From contig NC_081813.1 of assembly GCF_030704535.1 (NCBI RefSeq), forward strand, positions 528,501 through 592,500: a stretch of 64,000 nt of DNA, written 5' to 3'. The position numbers and the translations under genes were made by a program. The stretch is from Vitis vinifera. Taxonomy: Eukaryota; Streptophyta; Magnoliopsida; Vitales; Vitaceae. The notes beneath the pieces are model-generated. The model saw nothing but the letters and a program-made list of their open reading frames with translations, searched no databases and was not told the DNA's origin. This document shows, in pieces, positions 28,001 to 39,000 of this stretch. Within the stretch, counting starts at the first letter, position 1, and each line of letters opens with the position of its first letter.

Positions 28001-30063
28001 GGACGATTATATCGTATATCTCCAGGAACGTGAGGTAGAAAGTGGAATGATGGAAGATGATCCAATCAACTTCCAACAAGCCATGAAAAGTTCCAACTCT
28101 CATAAATGGATTGAAGCCATGAATGAAGAGTACAAATCTATGCAAGACAATAAAGTTTTGGAACTTGTCCCATTACCAGTTCGTACGAAGCCCATTGGTT
28201 GTAAATGGATATTTAAAACCAAGCGGGATTCAAATGGTAATGTAGAAAGATATAAAGCACGTCTTGTAGCTAAAGGCTTTACTCAAAAAGAAGGAATTGA
28301 CTTCAAAGAGACCTTCTCTCCAGTTTCTACGAAGGACTCTTTCAGGATAATCATGGCACTAGTTGCACATTATGATCTTGAGTTACATCAAATGGATGTT
28401 AAAACAGCGTTTCTCAATGGTGACATTGATGAAACAATTTATATGGTACAACCAGAAAATTTTGTGTCCGAAGACTCAAAGAATATGGTTTGTAAATTAA
28501 CTAAATCCATTTATGGGCTCAAGCAAGCTTCTCGTCAGTGGTACTTTAAGTTTCATCAAATTATTGTCTCATATGGTTTTGAGGCAAATCTTATGGATGA
28601 ATGTGTGTATCACAAATTCAGTGGGAGTAAGTATATTTTCCTGGTTTTATATGTCGATGACATATTGCTAGCCACAAATGATATTAGCATATTGCACGAC
28701 ACCAAGAGATTTTTATCAAAACATTTTGAGATGAAAGATCTTGGTGATGCCTCCTTTGTCTTAGGAATCCAGATACACCGAGATCGTTCTAGGGGTATTT
28801 TAGGATTGTCACAAAGGACCTATATTGATAAAGTCCTCCAAAGGTATGCAATGCAAAATAGCAAACCAGGTGATACCCCTGTCGCTAAAGGAGACAAATT
28901 CAGTCTTAATCAATGCCCTAAAAATAGTTTAGAAAGTCAAGAAATGCAGAAGATTCCTTACGCTTCGGTTGTGGGAAGTCTAATGTATGCTCAGGTATGT
29001 ACACGTCCGGATATTGAGTACATTGTTGGCATGTTAGGCAGATATCTAAGTAACCCTGGAATGGATCATTGGAGAGCAGCCAAGAGGGTTATGAGATATT
29101 TACAGAGAACAAAAGAGTACATGCTTACATATAGGAGATTGGATCAGTTAGAGTTCATTGGGTATTCCGACTCCGACTTTGCTGGATGCCAAGACAGCAA
29201 AAGATCCACATCAGGCTATATTTATCTGTTGGCTGGTGGAGCAATTTCATGGAGGTCTGCCAAACAGACACTCGTAACTTCATCCACCATGGAAGCAGAG
29301 TTTGTAACATGTTATGAGGCATCCAATCAAGGAATATGGCTACGAAATTTTGTCATTGGGCTGCGTGTTCTGAATGGTATTGAAAGACCACTGAAGATAT
29401 TTTGTGACAATAAATCAGCAGTTTTATATTCCAATAACAACAGGAGTTCTACAAAATCAAAATACATTGATATCAAGTTCCTAGTTGTAAAAGAAAAAGT
29501 ACAGAGTGGACAGATATCCATAGAGCATATTGGAACAAACTCCATGATAGCGGATCCGCTTATAAAGGGATTACCACCCAAGGTCTTTCATGAGCACACT
29601 GCTCATATGGGTGTTGTCTCATTTGAGGATATCCAAATTTAGTGGGAGTTTATATTATTCATTGTATATTGCTCTATGTTATGTTTAGACATTATCTATA
29701 CATTTGGATTGTGTTATGCAGAAATAAAGTATTCATTTCATTGCACTCTGTTAAATTATGCTAAAGATTTGATCTCAATAAAGTTAAGTAGGACTAGTTG
29801 GAAATAGGCATGAATAGATCACATTGCATGTAATTTCCATGTTATGCACTCATGATTGATCTATGTCATTTAGCTGTGCAGATATATGTGACCATTGTTT
29901 GGTCTAGTAACGATTGATGTAACAAAGGCCACCTTGATCCTATGTCAGTATAGTTAATGGACGAGATTGTTCAGATATACCCTAAGGACATGATAGCAAA
30001 TTTTGAGCTCATAAGGTTAAGCACATTTATTTGATTACATATGCATGTGGCCCAGTGGGAGAT

Positions 30064-30624
30064 TGTTAGATTAATTTTTGTAATTAATCTATAATTTGGG
30101 TCACACATGTAAATAATTAAAATGTGTGTGCTATCATTTAATTAAGTCTAAATATAGTGATCTAATTAATAATTGATTAATTGGCTTAAGGGTATAATTG
30201 TCATGAGATTATTATGTAAATACCATTAGACAATTATTATTTCTATGAGGGGCAGAAATATAATTGTGATAAAATTAAAACTGCCCTAGCGGTTTATAAA
30301 TAGGGTTATGGTCCCCATTCTACGACTGCGCATTCCAATTTCTGAAAATCCTCTCAGAGAGAAATTGACACAGAATCTAGTGGTTAGAATTGGAAGACCA
30401 TCTCAAAGGGTTTTCTTCCTATAAGGTTTCTACTTCAATGGATTCAGGTATGCTTCCGCTATTATTTTTCTACTCATTGTTTTTAATCAGGAGATTCCAG
30501 TATATATGAAATTAGGGTATTCAACTTGTTAAATATTCCAGTATATATGAAATTAGGGTATTCACCTTGTTAAATATTCCAGTATATATGAAATTAGGGT
30601 ATTCATCTTGATTGATTTTAAACA
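30064..30624 (+). repeat. 3' LTR of copia element (561 bp)
   Basis: Same start and end as the 5' LTR. It is 41 bases longer because the CCAGTATATATGAAATTAGG unit is present three times instead of two. Confidence 0.93.
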
Positions 30625-30629
30625 CCCTA

Positions 30630-32171
30630 AAGAAAACTTAAAATACTACAAATTTGTTTTAAAAATCACTTTATTGTTTTTAAAAAAAACCTAATAAAAA
30701 CTATTAACATATTATGTTTTTGTTTTTATTGTTGGTTATTTTATTTTATTTTATTTTTATTCTGGTATAACATTTTTTTAAAATAATGATTTATTCTTAA
30801 TTAAAATTTTGAGGTTGTCATTTAATTAATTAGACCGTCACATGTAAGTTTAAAAATGTTTTAATAAAAAAAAGTTACTTTCTTTTTTTTACAAGATAGA
30901 GTTGGATCAAAAAATTTTAAACTGAGTAAAATGTGTTGGTTATTTTTCGAAAAGTTGAGATTTTATTTTTTAGAGAAATTTTTGTTTCCAATATGTCGAC
31001 TCTGAAGCCTACATATACATCTTTGAAATTTCGGCCAAAGATTCATTATACAACTGTGAGGGCTGTGAGTGTAAAATCAAAGGCTAAATTGGGGTTCAGC
31101 CTAATTTCAGAAGCCTCAGAAGAGTTACTGAAATTATAGAAAAATTCAAGGACCAAACGGCAAATTAAACGACCAGGAAAGGCTGGTGTTCATGAAAACA
31201 ACCATCGCATTAAAGGAAGAGTCCAACTCGCCTTATATTTCCCTTCTCTCCCAAAACCCTATTTAGGGATTCTCTGTCTTTTTCTTTCATTTTCTTTAGG
31301 TTTCTCGCCCAGATCGGACGCTCTCTTCATCGTCGAAATTAAAGAAAGAGGATCGGAGGGAAGATCCGAAGAGGCAGAGGGAGACAAACGCATGAGAGGT
31401 ATTTCAACATCTATCTAGATCTATATCTTATGCTATCGAATTTTCGAGTCTATATGCCATATCGCAATTGGAAATTGTGAATTCTTTTTAGACAATTTTA
31501 TTGATGATAGTCTTCAGATGCGGAGATTGAATTGATAGAGTAATTTGATTTGCATGATTAGGGACTCTGAAAAGGCATAATGGTGCAATTTCAGGGCTTT
31601 GAATGACATAATTTGATTACGTTAATACTTTATGGGGATTCTAGGGGAAGAGCGTTGGTTTTTATCACGTATGATCATAATTTTGCGAATTATGTGCTTG
31701 TAAAAATAGCTGGATTCCTTTGATTTGTATGACAAATGGCAGAAACTGAGTGTCGACTATAAGGATAAAATCTTAAGATTTGTGTTTAGATTAAAATCTT
31801 TAGAATGTGACAAAAGTTGAGGCAATAATCCGATAATTGAAGAATTTGTTTCATTGGATTATTGGTATATTTCTTTCACATAGGATTCGCCAAGGACTTG
31901 AGACTGTGGATGGCAGGTCTAAAAAGGAATACTGTTACTATTGGTAAGCAGCTATTATAGAGAAATTCTGAATTAATGCTGCCTCTTGTTTCACGGGGGT
32001 TGTTATATGAACAATTAACAGATCACTGCCTGAAGTGTTTGTTACTGTACCTATGTTTGCATCTCAACTTGGGTCATATTTGACTTGTTTTCCCTTTCTG
32101 CCTATGCGATTTTGATGTTTGAGACATTGCATTTGATCTTGTATAGCTGAAGACTTTTGAAGAAGTAAAAG
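30630..32171. other. Intergenic and SEC22 promoter/5' UTR
   Basis: The first 570 bases are AT-rich with no gene. The SEC22 promoter lies around 31150-31260, with a telobox-like AAACCCTA at about 31255 and a pyrimidine-rich leader. A likely non-coding exon runs from about 31250 to the donor CATGAGAG|GTATTT near 31399, and the rest to about 32160 is probably leader intron. A possible small internal leader exon ends near 31943 (donor GTAAGC). Confidence 0.5.
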
Positions 32172-32773
32172 ATGGTGAAGTTGACGTTGATTGCTCGTGT
32201 TACTGATGGGCTTCCACTAGCAGAGGGACTTGATGATGGTCGGGATTTGAAAGATGCTGAATTCTACAAGCAGCAAGTGAAGGCCTTGTTCAAGAACCTC
32301 TCAAAAGGCCAGAATGAGCCCTCAAGAATGTCAATTGAAACCGGCCCTTATATTTTTCAGTATCCACTTGCATTTGTCTATCTGATGTGTTTTTTGTTGT
32401 ATCTTATTTGTAGAGTTGATAATCATTTTTCATTCTTGTGAAATTTCTGGTCTTGTTGGTAATATGTGCATTTTGCTCCATGGATATAGCTTATAAGTTT
32501 CCTATTAAACTTCTGTACGCTGTCTACAGTATCATGAATTATGAGACCTTGTTGAAAATGCCTTCTGCTTCATCATGCTTACCCAATGTGCACTGCTACT
32601 TTTGATCTTATTCACGCAGCCAATGTAATAGTTTCAAAGACTAATTTTATGCTTACACGTACCTTGCTAATTTTGGAAGTTAGATCTTTCCTAGAGAATT
32701 GACTCAGCTTGGGAAGCCTCTACCCTTTTTTCAGTCAAATGTGGTATTCCTGTTATTATTATTATTATTATTA

Positions 32774-32804
<31 letters not shown>

Positions 32805-34932
32805 CATCATTTTATTCAGGTGTACACCTGAATGTTAATGTTACCTTGACCAAAGTTCTCAGTTATATTATTGAAGGACGTGTTTGTTACTTGACAATGT
32901 GTGATCGCGCTTATCCAAAGAAACTTGCCTTCCAATACCTGGAAGATCTCAAGAATGAATTTGAGCGCGTTAATGGGAATCAAATTGAAACTGCTGCAAG
33001 ACCTTATGCCTTTATTAAATTTGGTGGGTTTTTATTTTTCCTTTCTATTCTCTAGCTAATTGTTATTTTGTCAATCTTGTTGTAGGTCTTGCTTTGCTGA
33101 GTTTGAATTTTTCCTTTTTCTTTTTGGTTGTGTTTTAAAGATACATTCATACAGAAAACAAAGAAATTGTACCAGGACACCCGTACTCAGCGTAATATTG
33201 CAAAACTGAATGATGAGCTTTATGAAGTCCACCAAATAATGACTCGCAATGTGCAGGAAGTACTGGGAGTTGGTGAAAAGTTAGATCGTAAGTTGCTATT
33301 TTTATTTTTAAGTACAGTACTTCTCTTGGATCCAATTGTTCCAGTTTTTCTTAATGATTTGTACAATGCATCTACTATATACTAAAGAGAAATGCCAAAA
33401 TATTCTATTAGGAGCTGCAAAATTTTAATATGAACTGAGAAATGGTTGCAATTTAATAATGCATATTTAAGTGCTATATAGATTCAGAGATTAGTATATT
33501 CCCATGATTGTGTCTCCCGGAGTGTATCTCAGCAGTATTTCCCTTTGTCAATCAATGGGTGGTACTAAGTTTGAGCCTTTGCAGTATTTAAGTGGTGTAG
33601 GGAGGGACAGGCCCATCTCACAAAGGGTTTGTTTTGCTGGAAATTGTAATAAAATGCTATCCTGTCAGTTCGTTATTAAAAAAACAATAAAAAATGTTGA
33701 ACAACCAATTTTTCTAGAAGTTTAAGCTTGTAGGTTTAGGGTGACAATGGATATCCTACTCTCCAACACCTTCCCTCGCAGCCTCCATTTTTGGGCTTAA
33801 TATATTGGGAAATGAACATGCAGTGGTAAGGTTTGAACACTTGGCCTCTAGCCAAACAAAGCTGTGATACCGTATTGAACAACCAATTTTCCTAAAAACT
33901 GAAGCTTGCAGGATTTAGGTTCACAATGTATATCATGCTCTCCGACTAAAGTATTGTCTCATGATTGCTTGCTTGAATTCATTAGCAATTTTACATTCAT
34001 CACACACTTCTAGCACATTCTGGTGAAATATTCTCTACTTTTGGCTTGATGACAACATTGATTAATTGCTTAGGTTGCTAACTATGCACAGCCTCTATGC
34101 CTGCTTTTTCGAAGCATGGATTCTCTGAAATTACTTTGAAATTGCTGTTGCAGGCATGGGGTATGACCAATTAGCGGGCACCTCAACCTAACTACCCTTT
34201 GGCCACATATTTGAGCATGTCTGGGTAGAGGTTGGAGTAGAAGTTTGTGACCTTAAATCATATCATGTTAACACCAACTCAATTGCAGTCACCCTATTTT
34301 CTCATGTGATTTTGTTCCCATGTGACACTCTGCTGGTTGCCTATTTTTTTATGCCTATCTCCTCCTGTTCATAGATATTTTTGATATGTTAAGTTTCTTG
34401 TTTAGTACTTATTTAGCATATCCTGTGTAATAAAATTCTTTCTAATTTCAATGTTGCAGAGGTCAGTCAGATGTCCAGCCGGTTGACATCAGAATCTCGC
34501 ATATATGCTGATAAGGCAAGAGATCTAAATCGACAGGTTAGTTTTATCAAATTATTCAGTGGTCCACATGAGATCCATCCTGTTCCACCTTTTGGGAATG
34601 TTACTTTCTGTTGATGAGGGATTTGGCTTTGGCATGGATGTTCTCATCATCATGCTCAACCTGTGGTTTTCATGACCCTCATTTGCGATCCATGAGCAGA
34701 AGAGGAGATATGCTTGCTTTTGTTTTTCTTATGTAGGCTAAAGCTGGTTCAATTATGCCTCTACAATTCGATGTTTGAAATTTAGTATCTCCTGTAGTAC
34801 ATATAACTGGGATCCACATCTTATGAGCTAATGTGACTATAACTGTAGGCTTTGATTCGGAAATGGGCTCCTGTTGCAATAGTGCTTGGAGTCGTCTTCC
34901 TCCTCTTCTGGATCAGAAAGAAGATTTGGTGA
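32172..34932 (+). CDS. SEC22 R-SNARE (vesicle-trafficking protein)
   Basis: ER-Golgi R-SNARE: a longin domain, one SNARE helix and a C-terminal membrane anchor, acting with Syp31/Memb11/Bos1-type partners in transport between ER and cis-Golgi. Exons by eye: 32172-32359, 32863-33023, 33141-33287, 34460-34536, 34849-34932, giving 218 residues, the usual length. The protein starts MVKLTLIARVTDGLPLAEGL and contains YIIEGRVCYLTMCDRAYPKK, the SNARE region LNDELYEVHQIMTRNVQEVL with RLTSESRIYADKA, and the anchor APVAIVLGVVFLLFWIRKK before IW-stop. Junctions split codons exactly as the protein needs (FH-YIIEG, KF-DTF, LD-QVS). It is convergent with KAS II, with about 1.1 kb between the stop codons. 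Confidence 0.96.
32745..32810. repeat. (TTA)n microsatellite in SEC22 intron 1
   Basis: About 60 bases of TTA repeat with a few interruptions, just upstream of the exon 2 acceptor, where it may serve as part of the U-rich intron end. Confidence 0.9.
33288..34459 (+). other. Third intron of SEC22 gene with repeat-derived DNA
   Basis: Intron of about 1.17 kb. Between about 33695 and 33945 the phrase GAACAACCAATTTT recurs (33700 and 33877), each followed by a related stretch with AAGCTTG and a TATC-rich tail. The intervening text resembles transposon-derived sequence, family not identified. No other gene. Confidence 0.45.
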
Positions 34933-36048
34933 TTCCACTGCCAGTGATGCGGTTTCTGAAACTTGTTGCACAAATTTCTGGCTTCCTATCCATCACGACG
35001 AGCTCTCTCTTGTGGCATAGCATTCCAGGCTTTGAAGACTTCTGATTGGGTGCCTTATTCACATAAAACTCCTCAATCATGTTTGAAGGTGACCTGCTAG
35101 TTTTTGCTTGTGGCACAGTCGAGTCACGAGGACTAGTGTTATAGGTGCCTCTTAAGAGCGGAAACAAATGTGGAATTTTGTAAGAGGCCTTCTTTATAAA
35201 GACCGCCAAGATATATTCACTAATATTAGAAAGATCTAATTTCATTTTTCCTTCATGCAGGTTCTCATTCATATACATACATTAGATATTGTTCATTTTG
35301 GTCTCTTCACTGTCTCATTAATCACTCCCAACAGAATTTCAATACACTTTTCTGATCACTTACAATCATGGTAGCTTTTGTAATAAATTAGGGAGAGATC
35401 AAATAGCCATGAATAGAACAGGGTTGGGTCAAAGCTCAAGGGCAAGGTGAACAAGGGCTCATCTTTACTAAGAACATGAATCCATTGCTTTGTTCTGCCC
35501 TGATAGTGATTTGATCAAGTTGGATACTGCTTGTGCCCTAAGGATGATAATAGCTCCATCCAACAATGGCCGCATCATATGCAACAACTCTACATTTTTC
35601 ACAACTTACAGATGAAATAGTCTATCAGATGGAAAGAAGCCTCCCATGCCCAGAAACAGCCAACATTGAGCTCTACTCCCAAGCAGTTTGATACGACTCC
35701 TAATGACCAGTTTAGGTATCTATTGGAAACCAGCCAACCATTCAAGGGGTTGCAATCAACAAACTGTGGCCAAGGCAATATGAACCTCAGTCAAATGTAT
35801 AGCATATATTCCCTACAAGATTTGAGAATGTTTATACAGCTTCCACTACTCGCCTGTTCTTACTCTTTATGAATGCGGTAAAGAAAACCAGCTAGTATAT
35901 ATCAATATCATGTTAAATCTAAGAAGAACAAGTGAAAAAAAATGAGGTCAGCAACTGTCTATGGCCTGTGATCTTAGTAACCCATATGTCGGCATAGCTC
36001 CTCTCTCAGAATTACAATGGATCTCTACAAGCCGCAACCACATTGCCT
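34933..36048. other. 3' flanks of convergent SEC22 and KAS II genes
   Basis: Contains both 3' UTRs. No third gene recognised. Short frames on both strands (34913-35278, 35666-35872) have no family signal. Confidence 0.5.
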
Positions 36049-39000
36049 TCACTTGTATGGGGCAAATAAGATGGATGAGTTGTGTCCTCCAAAGCCAAAT
36101 GAGTTAGACAGAGCCACCTTTATGTCCAACCGTTCCTTCTTAGAGCCCACGAGCAAATTTGTGTCCTGATTTAGAGTGTTTTCCATATCAGATGTAAACC
36201 TTAGAGCACATTTTGATAGGGTATGAAGCTGTGCACCTACTCTAATGGTATGTGTGTGCATAGATTATTCATGTAGTGAGGAACCAAGAAAAGCTTACCA
36301 CGCCTTGGTCAGGATTTTCAAGATTGATGTTTGGATGGACCCATCCAGTTTGTATTGCCTGCATTTGAAAGGAAAAAGCCAGTTTCAGAATTAAAGTATG
36401 AAATGGAAGGAAAAATACCTTCAATTATCCTGGGCAATTCCTGGCACCAAAAAGACAAACATAGATGCTTTCCATCAATTAGGGACCCACCTTTTGTTTC
36501 AAGCATGTCCATCAGTTTATTTGGTAAATCAAGTCCTTTCCCTCCTTGGGGAACGCTAATTTTAACGTTTTTTCTTTCATGCGGTTCCACAATTATCATA
36601 AATTCAAAAATTATGGAATCATGGTCATCAACCCAAGCACCAATGGGCAACCACATTTTCCCCACGATTCCAGTTCTGGATCCATGGGATATGGATATAT
36701 GAGAGGAAACACAATCCTCAACTGACTAGTCTCCTAGACTGATTGAAGAAAAACTGACTGGTCTTCTTGGTTCACACCCTTCTAGTAAGGACAAACAGAA
36801 TCTTTAGTAGGAAGTAAGACATGAATTGGAATAACAAATATACATAAGATGATGGCAATATCATGAGTTCAGAACTTCCATCATTTTGGTTTCATATGCC
36901 AAACATTAGGAAGTGAATGCATTGAAGGGAACTCATAAACGTGAATTAGAACAGCTAGCTAATACCAAAAGAAACCAATTACAGGTACCATGAAGCACTA
37001 GCATCCATCATAGGATAGGCTACAGAGAGTTTATTTTACTGTCTTCAACAGTGTGTGTACAACTCCTAATACAAGTTGTTTTTTAGATAAGTGAGCGCAA
37101 ATATATTAAGAGGCAAAAAGCCACAAAGCATACAAGAAGTATACATAGCAGCCTAAGCAAAAACAAAAGACCAATACACTCACCAACCCTGAAGGAACAG
37201 CAAGCCATTCCAAAAAACCTAAAAGTGAAGAGGACTCCTCTCCCATATACACCCTAGCCCAACTCCACAAGTTACAAACAAAAGAATTTTTCAGCTTCTG
37301 AATAGCTAAAGAGCCCCCCCACAAAGTCCCAACCAAAATTGCCTTTTTTGCTTGGGAAGCTACTTGGGGGAAGGTCCTCACTTTGGATAGGCTGCAGAGA
37401 AGAGGGTGGCAATTACCTAATCGGTGTTTTTTGTGTGGGTACGAAGAGGAAACGATCAATCATATATTAATACATTGTACAGTGGCAAAAGGGTTGTGGA
37501 ACATCATTCTTGCGTTGTGTGGTGTACAGTGGGTCTTTCCAAATTCTGTAAAGGAGGTTCTTAGTAGTTGGAAAGGCTCTTTTGTGGGGAGAAAAAGGAA
37601 AAAAGTGTGGAAGTCCATCCCGTTATTCATTTTCTGGACTATATGGAAGGAGAGGAACAGGCTAGCTTTTAAGGGGGGTGTGTTGGCTTATCAGAATTTA
37701 AAAACTTCGCTTGTATACATTATTCGGGGATGGGCTAAAATGTACATTGATATGGAGTCGAAATCCCTAATAGGTTTCTTGGAGTGGTTAGCCTCCAAAT
37801 AGGGTTTGGGTCGTGTTGTTTTTTGTTTGAGGGGATGGTAGTCTCGTATACTTCCTGTATGCCTTGAGGCTATTTGCCTTTTTATATATATCATTTGCTT
37901 ATAAAAAAAAGAAGCTAAAGAGCCCCTCCTGAAAGCTAATCTATTTCTCTCCTTCCAAACCGTCCAAAAAATACACAACGGAATGAAAGTCCAAATCTTT
38001 TTCCTCTTTTCCCCCACAAAAGGGCCCCTCCAACTAAATAACATCTCTTTAACTGTCTTTGGGAACACCCAATTAGCCCCAAACAAGGCCAGGACAATCT
38101 CCCAAAGAACCCTTACAACTATACAGTGTAAAAGAATATGATTTACATTTTCCTCTTCACAACCACACAAAAAACACTTGTTGAAGTTCCACATCATGTT
38201 TTGTTCAAATTATATGAGTGATTTCAGTATATTGTTTAGCAGAATTCAGATGCTGATTACCTTTACTGTTGCAACAGCTTCTACAGCACCGGAAGCTCCT
38301 AGTAGGTGACCAATCATGGACTTAGTTGAGTTTACTCTTAGCTGAAAAAAGAGAAATCAAATAAAAAATGATAACAGAATCATAATAAAATCTTACGAGA
38401 TATATAATGTAATTTCATATAACCTTGGGATTCTGGCCAAAACAACGAATTAGAGCTTGGAACTCTTTTAGATCACCAGATGGGGTTGATGTAGCATGTG
38501 CATTTATGTAATTGACATCTTCTCTAGCTACCCCAGCTTGAGCTAAAGCCTTCTCTATGCAAAGAACCACACCTGTCCCTGATTTTGGGAACAAAATCGC
38601 GAGTCATTAATTCAAATCTCAACCAGCCTTACAAAGTTTTTCCATGACTGTAGTAGCATTCTTCAAGATGAAACTTATTAGCCTAAAAGCCATGATTGCT
38701 CACCTTCTGGATGAGGTTCAGTCATGTGATAAGCATCACAAGTGAAGCTTCCACCCAAAAACTCTGCATAGATATTTGCACCTCTTCTCTGTCAAACAAG
38801 TAAGAAAAGGTATTTAAGCTGAAAGTACTCAGCCATATGAAGCAGCTTTTGAAAGAGCCTCTATGTTCAGTACATGTAAACAAAACTGAGTTGCAGAAAG
38901 TATACCTTTGCATGTTCTAGCTCTTCCAGCAGCAGGACCCCAGCTCCCTCTCCCATGACAAACCCATCACGATTCTGCTCAGTTAAAATCATACCTCATA

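Larger units (their letters stand above)
24396..30624 (+). mobile_element. Ty1/copia LTR retrotransposon, two LTRs, coding part broken
   Basis: Element of about 6.2 kb in the plus orientation, flanked by the 5-base target-site duplication CCCTA (24391-24395 and 30625-30629). Parts in copia order: 5' LTR, primer-binding site next to it (TAGTATTAGAGC, similar to the initiator tRNA-Met type), gag about 25590-26280, zinc knuckle about 26310-26360, protease about 26440, integrase about 26860-27760, reverse transcriptase about 28090-28880, RNase H about 29150-29400, polypurine tract about 30055-30063, 3' LTR. Integrase before reverse transcriptase marks Ty1/copia. The reading frame is broken, with about three or four interruptions, so this copy is a fossil. 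The LTRs differ by roughly ten substitutions in 520 bases (about 2%), suggesting insertion about 1 to 4 million years ago depending on the rate used. Confidence 0.93.
36359..38260 (-). other. Penultimate KAS II intron (1.9 kb) with nested LINEs
   Basis: Splicing joins VEAVATVK to [10 protein letters not shown]. It contains a LINE fragment on the minus strand interrupted by a LINE on the plus strand (37084-38196), and at 36359-36665 an open minus-strand frame that I cannot assign (see findings). The rest is plain AT-rich intron. Confidence 0.8.

Noticed and set aside
36049-36261. Small separate minus-strand gene
   Set aside because: The C-terminal 39 codons are the last KAS II exon; the rest of the frame reads through an acceptor into intron.
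37106-37459. Host gene on the minus strand spanning the LINE junction
   Set aside because: The frame crosses the target-site duplication between two LINE copies; both sides are LINE sequence.
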